A program made the translations under genes and the position numbers. This document shows positions 43,155 through 53,073 of a DNA stretch of 64,000 bases, piece after piece (positions within the stretch are counted from its first letter, which is position 1; each line of letters begins with the position of its first letter). The notes under the pieces were generated by a model, which did not search any database, was not told the origin of the DNA, and saw only the letters and a list, made by a program, of their open reading frames with translations. Source of the stretch: Rudaea cellulosilytica DSM 22992 (GTDB lineage: Bacteria > Pseudomonadota > Gammaproteobacteria > Xanthomonadales > Rhodanobacteraceae); the NCBI RefSeq assembly GCF_000378125.1, contig NZ_KB899241.1:1091652-1155651 (forward strand), read 5' to 3'.

Positions 43155-44336
43155 ATGCCCCTGATCCCCGTGCGTCCCCTAGTTCTTGCAGCAGCCATTG
43201 CCCTCATCGCCGGCTGTGGTAAATCCCAGCAGCAGCAACAGACTCCGCCGCCGCCCGAAGTCGGCGTGGTCCAAGCCAAGTCCGAAAGCGTGCCGTTGAC
43301 GCAGGATCTGGTCGGGCGTCTCTCGGCCACGCGCAGCGCCGACGTGCGCGCGCGCGTCGCCGGCGTGCTGCTCAAGCGCGTCTACACCGAAGGCAGTGAC
43401 GTCAAAGAAGGCCAGGCGATGTTTGAAATCGACCCGGCGCCTTTGCGCGCCGCGCTCAACGTGCAACTGGCCAATCTCGCTTCGGCCCAGGCGACCTACA
43501 CGAACAATCATGTCGCCGCCGAGCGTGCCCGCTCGGTCGGCGCCAAGGGACTGCTGTCGAAAAGCGACGTCGACAACGCGATCGCCGCCGAGCGCACGTC
43601 CGCCGCCGCCGTGCAGCAGGCGCAGGCCAATGTCGAAACGGCCAAGATCAACCTCGGCTACGCGAACGTGACCGCACCGATTTCCGGTCGCTCGGGGCAG
43701 CAGCAGGTGACCGAGGGCGCGCTGGTCGGCCAAGGCGAGGCGACCCTGCTCACGACGGTCGAGCAGGTCGATCCGATCTACGTGAATTTCAGCCAGGCAG
43801 TCGGCCAGATCGACGCGCTGCGCCAGGCCGCAGCCAAGGGCAGCGTCCAGCTTGCCGATCAGGACAAGGCCAAGGTCGAGCTGCTCGGTCAGGGCGGCAG
43901 TCCCAACGGCGTTGCCGGCGTGCTCAGCTTTTCCGACACGGCGGTCGATCCGTCTACCGGTGCCGTCACCCTGCGCGCGACCGTGGCAAATGCCGAACAT
44001 CGGCTCTTGCCTGGCCAGTACGTCAACGTGCGTCTGACCATGGGCGATCTCGCGCACGCATGGCGCGTGTCGCAGGCGGCCGTGCAGCGCGATTCGCAGG
44101 GTCCTTACGTCATGGTCGTGGGCGGCGACGGCAAAGTCGTGCAGAAGCGGATCACCGCCGACACGCTCAAAGGCAGCGAATGGATCGTCACCGACGGTCT
44201 TGCCGACGGTGACCAGATCGTCGTCTCCGGCGTGCTGAAGGTGAAGCCCGGCGCTCCGGCCAAGGCGATTCCCTATCAGCCTGCCGCAGCGGGCGCGCCG
44301 GCGCAGGCAGCGGCGGCACCGAGCGACAAGCACTGA
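43155..44336 (+). CDS. RND efflux periplasmic adaptor (MFP) lipoprotein
   Basis: 393-residue AcrA/MexA-type membrane fusion protein. The signal peptide ends in a lipobox LIAGC, so it is anchored to the inner membrane by lipid on the Cys. The order is a lipoyl-like barrel (LVGRLSATRSADVRARVAGVLLKRVYTEGSDVKEGQAMFEID), an alpha-hairpin with coiled coil around 105-175, then beta-barrel and membrane-proximal domains. It lies 59 nt upstream of the RND pump gene. No local regulator gene precedes it. Confidence 0.94.
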   Translation: MPLIPVRPLVLAAAIALIAGCGKSQQQQQTPPPPEVGVVQAKSESVPLTQDLVGRLSATRSADVRARVAGVLLKRVYTEGSDVKEGQAMFEIDPAPLRAALNVQLANLASAQATYTNNHVAAERARSVGAKGLLSKSDVDNAIAAERTSAAAVQQAQANVETAKINLGYANVTAPISGRSGQQQVTEGALVGQGEATLLTTVEQVDPIYVNFSQAVGQIDALRQAAAKGSVQLADQDKAKVELLGQGGSPNGVAGVLSFSDTAVDPSTGAVTLRATVANAEHRLLPGQYVNVRLTMGDLAHAWRVSQAAVQRDSQGPYVMVVGGDGKVVQKRITADTLKGSEWIVTDGLADGDQIVVSGVLKVKPGAPAKAIPYQPAAAGAPAQAAAAPSDKH

Positions 44337-44395
44337 TTCACCACGTGGCTCAATCCGCAACGACGCGCACAGCCTGAGGTACGTAGGAATTCCCC

Positions 44396-47300
44396 ATGCC
44401 CAGATTCTTCATCGACCGTCCCATCTTCGCCTGGGTCATCGCCATCCTGATCACGATGGGCGGCCTCATCGCGATACTCAATCTCAGTATCGCCTCGTAT
44501 CCGGCGATCGCGCCAACCCAGGTCGCGATCAGCGCCTCCTACCAGGGCGCCGATGCGGACACGGTGCAGAAGACCGTCACCCAGGTCATCGAACAGCAAC
44601 TGACCAGCATCGATAACCTGATGTACTTCAGCTCGAGTTCGAGTGCGAACGGGTCGGCGTCGATCACGCTGACGTTCCAACCCGGCACCGATCCCGATAT
44701 CGCCCAGGTGCAGACGCAGAACCGCGTCTCGCTGGCGACGCCGCGCCTGCCGTCCGAGGTGACCCAGCAGGGCATCACGGTGGTGAAGACCAATCCGGAC
44801 TTCCTGATGTTCTTCTCGCTCGTCTCCGAGGACGGACGCTACGATTCGGCGGCGTTGAACAACTTTCTCTCGCAGAGTATCGCCGATCAGATTGCGCGCA
44901 TCCCGGGCGTTGGCAGCACGCGCCAGATCGGTTCCGAATATGCGATGCGCGTCTGGCTCGACGCGGACAAGCTGCACGGCTACAGCCTGTCGGCGGCACA
45001 GGCGCTGGCCGCGGTGCGCGCTCAGAACGTGCAGATCGCGGCCGGTTCGGTCGGCTCGGAACCGGCGCCGGAGGGCAGTGCGTTCACCGCGCCGGTGATC
45101 GCCGAAGGTCGCTTCACGACGCCGGAAGAATTCCGCAATATCATCCTGCGCACCAACTCCGATGGCACCTCGGTGCGTCTCGGCGACGTCGCCCGCATCG
45201 AACTCGGCCCGTTCAACTACGGCCTGCGTTCGACCTTCGACGGCAAGGGCGTGGCCGGCTTCGGCGTGCAGCTCGCCGGCGACGCGAACGCGTTGACCGT
45301 GCGCAAGGCGGTCATCGCCAAGCTTGAGGAACTGAAATCGATCTTCCCGCCCGGGGTGAACTACGTCGTGCCCTACGACACGACCGACTTCATCAAGATC
45401 TCGATCCAGGAAGTCGTGCAGACGTTGCTCGAGGCGATCGTGCTCGTGTTCCTCGTCATGCTGATGTTCCTGCAGAACTTCCGCGCAACGATCATAGCGA
45501 CCCTGGTCATCCCGGTTGCGCTGATGGGTGGTTTCCTGTCGATGTGGATGGTCGGTTTCTCGATCAACCAGCTCACCCTGTTCGGCATGGTGCTCGCGAT
45601 CGGCATCGTCGTTGACGACGCCATCGTCGTCATCGAGAACGTCGAGCGCATCATGACCGAGGAAGGCCTCGATCCAAAGGAAGCGACGAAGAAGGCGATG
45701 GACCAGATCTCCGGCGCCGTGGTCGCGATCGCGCTCGTGCTCATGGCCGTGTTCATCCCGAGCGCGCTGCAGTCCGGTTCGGTCGGCGTGATCTACAAGC
45801 AGTTCGCGCTGACCATCGCGCTGTCGACCGCGTTCTCGGCTTTCCTCGCGCTCGCGTTCACGCCGGCGCTGTGCGCGACGATCATCAAGCCGGTGCACGA
45901 GCACGGCAAGAAGAACATCGCGTTCCGCGCCTTCGACAAGGTGTTCAATTGGGTGCGCGGCACCTACGTCGGCCACGTCACTGGTGCGATCCGCCACATG
46001 CCGGCGTGGATGGGCGTGTTCCTCGTCGTCGGCGTCATCTGCGGCTGGCTGTTCAAGGTGCTGCCGACGAGCTTCGTGCCTGAGGAGGACCAGGGTTACG
46101 CGCTCGTCATCGCGGGACTGCCCTCGGGCACCGGTATCCAGAGCACCAACAAGGTGATGGATCAGATCTCCGAGACGCTGCGCAAGGATCCCGAAGTCGA
46201 CCACGTTTTCGCGATCTCCGGCTTCAGCTTCGTCGGCGCCGGCGAGAACGTCGGCATGGCGTTCACCAAGCTCAAGCCGTGGGACGAGCGCTCGCACACC
46301 GCGATGGACCTGATCCACAAGTTTCAGGGCCAGCTGTTCGGCGGCGTCAAGGATGCGCTGGTGTTCGTCGTCAACCTGCCGACGATCCGCGGCCTGTCGC
46401 AGTTCGGTGGCTTCGACTTGTATCTGCAGGACCGCGGCGGCCAAGGCCACGAGGCGCTGATCGCCGCGCAGAACACGCTGCTGGCCAAAGCGGCAGAGAA
46501 AAAGAACCTGCTTGCCAACGTGCGTCCGAACGTGCTGCCGAGCGCGCCGCAGTTGAAAATGTCGGTCGACCGCGTGCAGGCGCAATCGATGGGCCTCTCG
46601 CTTTCGGACGTCTATACGTCCATCCAGCTGATGCTCGCACCGGTCTACGCCAACGATTTTTTCTACGGCGGCCGCGTGCTGCGCGTGAACATGCAGGCCG
46701 ACGCGCCGTTCCGCGCCTCGACCGAGGGACTGACCCATTTCTACGTGCCGAGCGCGACGCAAAGCACCACGACCGCGTTGAGCGGCGGCGGCACCGCGAC
46801 GACGCCCGCGATGATTCCGATATCGAACGTCGTCAAGACTCAATGGAGCTTCGGCTCGCCCGCGCTGACCCGTTACAACGGCTTCGAGGCGATCGAAATC
46901 GTCGGCGCCGAAGCGCCGGGCGGCAGCTCGGGTGCGGCGATGGATGCGATCGCGAGCATCGTCAAGGACGACCTGCCGACCGGCTTCGGCTTCGACTGGA
47001 CCGGTCAAAGCCTGCAGGAAATCATCTCGGGCAACCAGGCGCCGATGCTGTATGCGCTATCGATCCTCGTCGTGTTCCTGTGCCTGGCCGCACTGTATGA
47101 GAGCTGGTCGATCCCGTTCGCGGTGCTGCTCGTCGTGCCGCTCGGCATCACCGGCGCGCTGCTCGCGACCTGGGGCCGCGGACTGACCAACGATGTTTAT
47201 TTCAAGATCGGCATTCTCACGATCATCGGCCTCGCGGCGAAGAATGCGATCCTGATCGTCGAATTCTGCGTCGACGAACAACGCCGCGGGCGCCCGCTCG

Positions 47301-47590
47301 GCGCGGCAGTCATCGACGCCGCACGCCTGCGCCTGCGGCCGATCCTGATGACCTCGTTCGCGTTCATCCTCGGCGTGTTCCCGCTCGCGATCTCGACCGG
47401 CGCCGGCGCCAACTCGCGCCACGCGATCGGTACCGGCGTCATCGGCGGCATGCTGTTTGCGACCTTCCTTGGCCTGCTGTTCATTCCTGTGTTCTACGTG
47501 TTCGTGCGTCGCCTGCTCGGCGACAAGATGGAATCGCGCGAGGAAACTCAAGCGGCGCTCGCAGAAGCGGAACAGCACGGCGCGCACTGA
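44396..47590 (+). CDS. RND efflux pump inner-membrane transporter (HAE1 type)
   Basis: 1064-residue AcrB/MexB family transporter. It begins MPRFFIDRPIFAWVIAILI. It has twelve transmembrane helices, with the essential Asp pair in GIVVDDAIVVIENV, and two large periplasmic loops (porter and docking domains). The motif GLAAKNAILIVEF contains the Lys that pairs with the Asp residues. Multidrug-type substrate is inferred. No outer-membrane channel gene follows, so a distant OprM/TolC must serve. A hairpin terminator follows the stop. Confidence 0.96.
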   Translation: MPRFFIDRPIFAWVIAILITMGGLIAILNLSIASYPAIAPTQVAISASYQGADADTVQKTVTQVIEQQLTSIDNLMYFSSSSSANGSASITLTFQPGTDPDIAQVQTQNRVSLATPRLPSEVTQQGITVVKTNPDFLMFFSLVSEDGRYDSAALNNFLSQSIADQIARIPGVGSTRQIGSEYAMRVWLDADKLHGYSLSAAQALAAVRAQNVQIAAGSVGSEPAPEGSAFTAPVIAEGRFTTPEEFRNIILRTNSDGTSVRLGDVARIELGPFNYGLRSTFDGKGVAGFGVQLAGDANALTVRKAVIAKLEELKSIFPPGVNYVVPYDTTDFIKISIQEVVQTLLEAIVLVFLVMLMFLQNFRATIIATLVIPVALMGGFLSMWMVGFSINQLTLFGMVLAIGIVVDDAIVVIENVERIMTEEGLDPKEATKKAMDQISGAVVAIALVLMAVFIPSALQSGSVGVIYKQFALTIALSTAFSAFLALAFTPALCATIIKPVHEHGKKNIAFRAFDKVFNWVRGTYVGHVTGAIRHMPAWMGVFLVVGVICGWLFKVLPTSFVPEEDQGYALVIAGLPSGTGIQSTNKVMDQISETLRKDPEVDHVFAISGFSFVGAGENVGMAFTKLKPWDERSHTAMDLIHKFQGQLFGGVKDALVFVVNLPTIRGLSQFGGFDLYLQDRGGQGHEALIAAQNTLLAKAAEKKNLLANVRPNVLPSAPQLKMSVDRVQAQSMGLSLSDVYTSIQLMLAPVYANDFFYGGRVLRVNMQADAPFRASTEGLTHFYVPSATQSTTTALSGGGTATTPAMIPISNVVKTQWSFGSPALTRYNGFEAIEIVGAEAPGGSSGAAMDAIASIVKDDLPTGFGFDWTGQSLQEIISGNQAPMLYALSILVVFLCLAALYESWSIPFAVLLVVPLGITGALLATWGRGLTNDVYFKIGILTIIGLAAKNAILIVEFCVDEQRRGRPLGAAVIDAARLRLRPILMTSFAFILGVFPLAISTGAGANSRHAIGTGVIGGMLFATFLGLLFIPVFYVFVRRLLGDKMESREETQAALAEAEQHGAH

Positions 47591-47610
47591 AACGGTTGCA
47601 TGCCTAGAAC

Positions 47611-47636
47611 AAACGGCCCGGCGTTCCGGGCCGTTT
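47611..47636 (+). terminator. Rho-independent terminator of RND operon
   Basis: An 11-bp perfect stem AAACGGCCCGG with CGTT loop lies 20 nt after the transporter stop codon, followed by GCGTTT. The symmetric A/T arms allow it to work in both directions. Confidence 0.75.
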
Positions 47637-47705
47637 GCGTTTGCGCGTGAAGAACGCCGAGGCCGGCGGCTTGCATAGCCTTCGCCGCGCACCCATCCTA
47701 GGCGC

Positions 47706-47996
47706 ATGGCTGCGACAAAAATCAAACTCGACGACCGCCAGTTCGAGCGCATCGCGCGCGCGCTGGCCGAACCGCGTCGCGTCGAGATCCTCAAGCAGAT
47801 CGGTAGCTGCGATTCGTCGATGCCGTGCAGCGCGCTGCAGGACACGCATCAAGTCAGTGCGGCGACGATCTCGCATCACATCAAGGAGCTGGAGACGGCC
47901 GGCCTGGTCGAACTCGCGCGCGAGGGCAAGTTCGTCCGCCTGAGCCTGCGCCGCGACGTTCTGGCCGCCTATCTGGCTCGGCTCGCGGCGATCTGA
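47706..47996 (+). CDS. ArsR-family transcriptional regulator
   Basis: 96-residue winged-helix repressor ([20 protein letters not shown], then [20 protein letters not shown] as the recognition helix). Two cysteines, Cys35 and Cys41 (SCDSSMPC), lie just before the DNA-binding helices; they could bind metal or form a redox pair but are not the CxC of classic ArsR. It is followed 124 nt later by an SDR gene with a 7-4-7 inverted repeat in between, which is probably its operator. Confidence 0.88.
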   Translation: MAATKIKLDDRQFERIARALAEPRRVEILKQIGSCDSSMPCSALQDTHQVSAATISHHIKELETAGLVELAREGKFVRLSLRRDVLAAYLARLAAI

Positions 47997-48076
47997 ACCG
48001 TTCGCCGGTTTCTCTCCAAAAATTCATTTTTGAATCCCTTGAAACGGTGTGCCGCGCACCCCTTATCACTTAGACG

Positions 48077-48094
48077 ATTAGATAATCATCTAAT
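48077..48094. promoter_or_regulatory. Candidate ArsR operator
   Basis: ATTAGAT and ATCTAAT are perfect 7-bp arms around AATC, a typical size for ArsR/SmtB operators. It lies 26 nt upstream of the SDR start codon and in an AT-rich stretch unusual for this genome, between the regulator and its presumed target. Confidence 0.65.
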
Positions 48095-48120
48095 TGATAT
48101 TCTTCCAACGGGATAAGCAT

Positions 48121-48870
48121 ATGAGCAAGTTGCAGGGCAAAGTGGCAGTGGTGACGGGCGCATCCAAGGGTATCGGTGCCGGCATCGCCAAGGGTCTGGC
48201 CGCGGCTGGCGCCGCGGTCGTGGTCAATTACGCATCGAGTCGCGAGGGCGCCGACCGCGTCGTCGCGGAAATCACCCGGGCCGGCGGCAAGGCGGTCGCG
48301 GTGCAGGGCGACGTTGCCAAGGCGGCTGACGTCGAGCGGCTGTTCGCGGAAACGAAAAAGGCCTACGCCAAGCTCGACATCCTCGTGAACAACGCGGGCG
48401 TCTACCAGTTCGCGCCGCTCGAGGAGGTGACCGAGGAGTTGTTCCACCGCCAGTTCAACACCAATGTGCTCGGCTTGCTGCAGGCCACGCGCGAGGCGGC
48501 CAAGCACTTCGGCCCCGAGGGCGGCAACGTCATCAACATCAGTTCGGTCGCCAGCCAGCTCGGCCTGCCCGGCTCGTCGGTCTACGCGGCGACGAAGGGC
48601 GCGGTCGATACGATCACTCATGTACTGTCGAAGGAATTGGCGCCGAAGAAGATCCGCGTCAATTCGATCAATCCGGGTGGCGTGGAGACCGAGGGCACGC
48701 ACGCGGCGGGCATCATCGGCAGCGACTTCGAGAAGCAGATGGTCGCGCAGACCCCGCTCGGCCGCCTCGGCCAACCCGAAGACATCGCTACCATCGCGGT
48801 CTTTCTCGCCTCCCCAGACTCAGCCTGGCTGACCGGCGAGAAACTGATCGCCTCGGGCGGCACGCGCTGA
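48121..48870 (+). CDS. SDR-family oxidoreductase (ArsR-regulated)
   Basis: 249-residue short-chain dehydrogenase. NAD(P)-binding [14 protein letters not shown], catalytic Ser in ISSVASQ and Tyr-Lys in YAATKGAV, and the C-terminal IASGGTR. Most similar in layout to glucose/3-oxoacyl-ACP reductase-like SDRs; a precise substrate cannot be read from sequence. ATG 48121 is preferred; a TTG 27 nt earlier sits in the operator repeat. Probably induced when the ArsR protein releases the site just upstream. Confidence 0.87.
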   Translation: MSKLQGKVAVVTGASKGIGAGIAKGLAAAGAAVVVNYASSREGADRVVAEITRAGGKAVAVQGDVAKAADVERLFAETKKAYAKLDILVNNAGVYQFAPLEEVTEELFHRQFNTNVLGLLQATREAAKHFGPEGGNVINISSVASQLGLPGSSVYAATKGAVDTITHVLSKELAPKKIRVNSINPGGVETEGTHAAGIIGSDFEKQMVAQTPLGRLGQPEDIATIAVFLASPDSAWLTGEKLIASGGTR

Positions 48871-48927
48871 GGTCCAACGCCCGCGGTCCGTGGCAAAATC
48901 GGCGTTCGACGAACCGTTCGAACGCCG

Positions 48928-50361
48928 ATGAACCTATTTCCGATCTTCGCCAATCTCGCCGGCCGCCGCGCCTTGATCGTCGGCGGCGGCGTCGTCGCCG
49001 AGCGCAAGGCAGCTTTGCTGCTGAGCGCGGGCGCGCAGCTGGACGTCGTCGCGGCCGATGTGACGGCGCTGTTCGGCAAATGGATCGCTGCCGGCAAAGC
49101 GCGGCATTGCGCCGAAGCATTCGATGAACAACAGCTCGACGGCTGCTGGCTTGCCGTTGCCGCCACCGACGATCGCAGGTTGAATGCGCGCGTTGCCGCG
49201 GCAGCAAATGCGCGGCGCATCTTCGTCAACGTGGTCGACGATCCGTCCCTGTGCACGTTCCAGGTGCCGTCGATCGTCGACCGTTCGCCGCTGATGATCG
49301 CGGTCTCCACCGGCGGCGCCGCGCCGATGCTCGCGCGCCTCGCGCGCGAGCGCATCGAAACCCTGTTCGACCACAGCTGGGGCACGCTCGCCGGACTGCT
49401 CGAACGCGCACGGGCGCGCATCCGCGAGCGCTACGCCAGCCTGCCCGCACGGCGGCGCTTCTACGAAACCTTGCTGCGCGGGCCGGTCATGCGGCTCGCT
49501 GCGGCGCGGCGCTTCGACGAGGCGAACGCCGCCCTCGACGCCGAATTGGCCGGATCCTCATCCTCTAGCGGCGAATCGCAGATTCCGGATTCCGATCTGC
49601 ATCCGCTACCCGAGAACGGTTCGGTCACGCTGGTCGGCGCGGGGCCTGGCGATCCGGGCCTGGTCACGCTCAATGCGCTGCGTGCGCTCAACGAAGCCGA
49701 TGTAATCCTGCACGATCGCCTGGTCAGCCCCGACGTGCTCGACCTCGCCCGCCGCGATGCCGAACGCATCGATGTCGGCAAAATCGTCGGCAAGCACCAC
49801 ACGCCGCAGGCGCAGATCAACGAGCTGATGCTCGCCGAGGCGCGCAAGGGCAAGCGCGTCGTACGCGTCAAAGGCGGCGATGCTTTCATCTTTGGCCGCG
49901 GTGGCGAGGAAATCGAATTCCTGCGCGAACATGGAATTCGCTATTCGATCGTGCCGGGCATCACCGCGGCGATCGCCTGCGCCGCTTACGCCGGCATTCC
50001 GCTCACCCATCGCGACTACGCGCAAAGCGTGCGCTTCGCTACTGCGCATCGGCGACGCAGCGAGAGCGATGGCGATGCCTTGACCGCCGCCGGCGAAACG
50101 CTTGCGATCTATATGGGCGTGGCCGAAGCCGCACCGTTGCGCGACCGCCTGTTCGCCGATGGCTGGCTCGCCGATACACCATTCGCGATCGTCGAGAACG
50201 GCACGCGGCCCGAGCAACGCGTCGTGCTCGGCACGCTCGCCGAGCTCGTCGAGCGTGTGCAGGCGCACGACGTGCACGCGCCGGCGCTGTTGATTCTCGG
50301 CGCGGTCGCCGCGTTGGCGGCGCAGAACCATTGGTTCGCCGCGACACCCGTCGACAAATAG
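48928..50361 (+). CDS. cysG: Siroheme synthase CysG
   Basis: 477-residue multifunctional enzyme making siroheme from uroporphyrinogen III. The N-terminal part is a precorrin-2 dehydrogenase/ferrochelatase (LIVGGGVVAERKAALLLSAGA, Rossmann). The C-terminal part is a SAM-dependent uroporphyrinogen methyltransferase (LVGAGPGDPGLVTLNALRAL, RVKGGDAFIFGRGGEE). It supplies the siroheme of NirB, encoded 8.5 kb away. It is slightly longer than E. coli CysG because of a Ser-rich linker between the halves (SSSSSGESQ). Confidence 0.95.
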   Translation: MNLFPIFANLAGRRALIVGGGVVAERKAALLLSAGAQLDVVAADVTALFGKWIAAGKARHCAEAFDEQQLDGCWLAVAATDDRRLNARVAAAANARRIFVNVVDDPSLCTFQVPSIVDRSPLMIAVSTGGAAPMLARLARERIETLFDHSWGTLAGLLERARARIRERYASLPARRRFYETLLRGPVMRLAAARRFDEANAALDAELAGSSSSSGESQIPDSDLHPLPENGSVTLVGAGPGDPGLVTLNALRALNEADVILHDRLVSPDVLDLARRDAERIDVGKIVGKHHTPQAQINELMLAEARKGKRVVRVKGGDAFIFGRGGEEIEFLREHGIRYSIVPGITAAIACAAYAGIPLTHRDYAQSVRFATAHRRRSESDGDALTAAGETLAIYMGVAEAAPLRDRLFADGWLADTPFAIVENGTRPEQRVVLGTLAELVERVQAHDVHAPALLILGAVAALAAQNHWFAATPVDK

Positions 50362-50375
50362 TCGGGCGGAACGAT

Positions 50376-51551
50376 CTAGCGCGCGGCCGCGCGCTTGTCG
50401 TCTTTCGGCCAGAAGTCGCGTTCGATGATCGTGTACAGCGCGGCGGTGAAGCGCTCCGAGTCGGCCAGCGACAGGTGCGACCATTCCGGCAGGTTCCAGG
50501 CCTGATTGAGCTCGGGGTAGTCCTGGAAATGGATGCCCGGCGCACCGGTACGCGCAAGCAGCACGTCCCAGGTCTTCGCGCGCGGGAACACTTTGTTGTC
50601 GAATTCGAGGTACGGTCCGCTCGTCGGCGGGCGTACGAACAGCACCTGCACCCCGCGCGCACGCAGTTTCGCCACCGCATCGACCGCGCGCTGGATCTGC
50701 GCGTCGATCACCTTCTGCAGTTTCTCCGGCGTGTCGACGTTCGGTGGCGGCGGCGCATTGAGACGTTGCGTCCAGATGCCGCGCGCGATCTCGCGGTAGG
50801 CCGCGTCGGTCTCAACCTTACTCCAGATGTGGGTGTTTCGGTCGGCCCCCTGCTCCATCAGCTTGCGCACCGGATCGATCGCCGGGATGCCCGGGCGGCG
50901 CGGCCAAGCCTGGCGCTTGACCACCGCCGCGAGCGCGAAATCGAAATCGTAGAACGCGAACCACGGTTCGACGAACATGCGCGACAGCCAGTTGCCCATG
51001 CGCTGCGACGGCGTCTCCTTGTGATAGAACGGTACGACTTCGCCACGATAGGCGAAGCCCGTGAAAAACAGGTCGGAGGCGACGCCCGCGAGCACGCGCC
51101 CGGTGAAATTCGGGTCAGCTGCGAGATCCTCCAGGACGATCACACCGGAGGTGCCTTCGATCGCGAGCTGGATCGGCCGCTCACCGGCAAGTTTCTCCCA
51201 GACCGGCAACTGCACGTCGAACAGCACGCGCGAGGATCCCTCGAGCACGGTCTTGCCGCCTTCGCCCGTATCGATGCGGCGGCGCTGCTGCGCCCATTCG
51301 GCGTTGCTGTTGTAGTAGCCGGGCGTCGCGCCGAACGCGCGCCAGTAGAACTCCCAGCCCGCTACCAGCAGAACGAACAGCACCAACGTAGCGACGAAGA
51401 TCGGCCCCCACGGCCGTTCGGGTATGTCGCGCTCAGGCACCGGCTGCGCGACGCCGGGACGGTCAGACGCGGTCAGCCGCTCGGCGCCCGAGCTGCTGAC
51501 ACGGCGCAATGCCGGATCGGGAAGATCAGAACTGGAAGTAGATGAATGCAC
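50376..51551 (-). CDS. AlgJ/AlgX-like O-acetyltransferase partner (SGNH-type, membrane-anchored)
   Basis: 391-residue protein with one transmembrane helix (about 50-70) after a Ser/Pro-rich N-terminus. The periplasmic domain has GSSRVLFDVQLPVW, like the Ser block of SGNH enzymes, and EWSHLSLADSERFT near the C-terminus, which may hold the His/Asp. GTG 51551 is chosen for the AGGGAG ribosome-binding site 6 nt upstream; a TTG at 51569 would add six codons. It overlaps the end of the MBOAT gene by 26 nt. The pair is the usual two-component O-acetylation system for an exopolysaccharide. Confidence 0.8.
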   Translation of the reverse strand: MHSSTSSSDLPDPALRRVSSSGAERLTASDRPGVAQPVPERDIPERPWGPIFVATLVLFVLLVAGWEFYWRAFGATPGYYNSNAEWAQQRRRIDTGEGGKTVLEGSSRVLFDVQLPVWEKLAGERPIQLAIEGTSGVIVLEDLAADPNFTGRVLAGVASDLFFTGFAYRGEVVPFYHKETPSQRMGNWLSRMFVEPWFAFYDFDFALAAVVKRQAWPRRPGIPAIDPVRKLMEQGADRNTHIWSKVETDAAYREIARGIWTQRLNAPPPPNVDTPEKLQKVIDAQIQRAVDAVAKLRARGVQVLFVRPPTSGPYLEFDNKVFPRAKTWDVLLARTGAPGIHFQDYPELNQAWNLPEWSHLSLADSERFTAALYTIIERDFWPKDDKRAAAR

Positions 51552-52941
51552 TGCCTTCTCCCTGAGCAATGACGATCGCGAATGCCATCAGCGCCCATGC
51601 CGCGCACAGCGCAGCCGGATGGGTGCGTGCCACGACTGATTCGAGCGTGCGCCCGCGCATGAACCAGTGCGTGGACACGATCGCGCCGACGATCGCGGCC
51701 GCCGCGATCAACGAGAAATACGAAAGGATCGGACGCGCGTCCGCATGCTGGCCGAACATGCCGCCGAGCACGAGCCACGCCTTGCCGAATGTCTTCGCGC
51801 GGAAGAACACCCAGGTAAGGTTGACCAGCATGTAGGTGAGCAGGCCGAGGCAGACGAATGCGAGCGGCCCTGGGCGATAGCCGCCGAAACGCCCGCGCAG
51901 GAAGCGCTCAACCGCGAGATACAGGCCGTGCAGTCCGCCCCAGGCGACGAAGGTCCAGTTCGCGCCGTGCCAGAGGCCGCCGAGCAGCATCGTCAGCATC
52001 AGCGCGACGTAGGTGCGTGCGACGCCGTGGCGGTTGCCGCCGAGCGGGATGTAGAGATAGTCGCGCAGCCACGACGACAGCGTGATGTGCCAGCGCCGCC
52101 AGAAATCCGAGAAGCCGACCGCCGCGTACGGGAAGCGGAAGTTGTCGGGCATCGCGAAGCCGAGGCACAGCGCGGCGCCGATCGCGGTCGTCGAGTAGCC
52201 GGCGAAGTCGCAGAAGATCTGGCCGCTGAACGCGAGCGTCGCCGCCCACGCGTCGAGTGCGCCGGGGATCTTGTCGGCGTCGTAGACGCGTTCCGCGATG
52301 TCGGACAGGAAGCTATCGGCGAGCACGATCTTGTTGAACAGACCGAGCGTCATCAGTGCGAGCCCGAAGCGCAGCTGTGCTCCGGTCGCGCGCCGCGGCT
52401 GCTCGAACTGCGGCACGAGTTCGGTCGGGCGCATGATCGGCCCCGCGACGAGATGCGGGAAGAAGGTCACGAACAGCGCGTAGTCGAGCAGGTTGCGCGC
52501 CGGCGCCGCACGGCGCAGATAGACATCGAGCGTGTAGGACATCGTCGCGAACGTATAGAACGAGATGCCGACCGGCAGCACGATGTCGTACTTGGCGGGG
52601 TGGTAGGCCCAGCCCATCGCGGTCATCAGAGCGGTGAAGTTGTCGAGCATGAACTGGCCGTACTTGAAGTAGGCCAGCATGCCGAGGTTGGCGACGACCG
52701 AGAGCAGCATCCAGGCGTGACGCGCGGCCTCGCGCTTTGCCTTGACGAGCCCCTGCGCCGCGTACCAGTCGACGACGGTCGATACCCAGAGCAGGACGAT
52801 GAACGGCGGATTCCACGCGGCGTAGAAGATGTAACTTGCGATCAGCAAGTTGACCTTTTTCGTGGTCCAGGACAGCGGCAGGTTGTGCAACACCAGCACG
52901 CAGGCGAAGAACACGACGAACGTGAGCGAATTGAAGACCAT
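51526..52941 (-). CDS. MBOAT-family O-acyltransferase (AlgI-like)
   Basis: 471-residue polytopic inner-membrane acyltransferase. MVFNSLTFVVFFACVLVLHNLPL begins with the first helix; SYTLDVY, HLVAGPIMRP and FWRRWHITLSSWLRDYLYIPLGGN are MBOAT hallmarks, and LLGGLWHGANWTF contains the invariant active-site His. AlgI moves acetyl groups across the membrane to a periplasmic acetyltransferase, here probably the downstream AlgJ-like protein. No alginate or other polymer biosynthesis genes are near, so the acetylated glycan is unknown. Confidence 0.92.
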   Translation of the reverse strand: MVFNSLTFVVFFACVLVLHNLPLSWTTKKVNLLIASYIFYAAWNPPFIVLLWVSTVVDWYAAQGLVKAKREAARHAWMLLSVVANLGMLAYFKYGQFMLDNFTALMTAMGWAYHPAKYDIVLPVGISFYTFATMSYTLDVYLRRAAPARNLLDYALFVTFFPHLVAGPIMRPTELVPQFEQPRRATGAQLRFGLALMTLGLFNKIVLADSFLSDIAERVYDADKIPGALDAWAATLAFSGQIFCDFAGYSTTAIGAALCLGFAMPDNFRFPYAAVGFSDFWRRWHITLSSWLRDYLYIPLGGNRHGVARTYVALMLTMLLGGLWHGANWTFVAWGGLHGLYLAVERFLRGRFGGYRPGPLAFVCLGLLTYMLVNLTWVFFRAKTFGKAWLVLGGMFGQHADARPILSYFSLIAAAAIVGAIVSTHWFMRGRTLESVVARTHPAALCAAWALMAFAIVIAQGEGSAFIYFQF

Positions 52942-53073
52942 GGTTCCCCCGACCGACGATCTGGATCGCTGTTGCGCGGCGGAGCATGCGCCTGTTCGCG
53001 CCGTACTGCAATCAAATGTATTTCGCTTGAGCCCGCGCCTTTCCCCCGCGGACGGGGAAAAGGCGGGCAGGGC

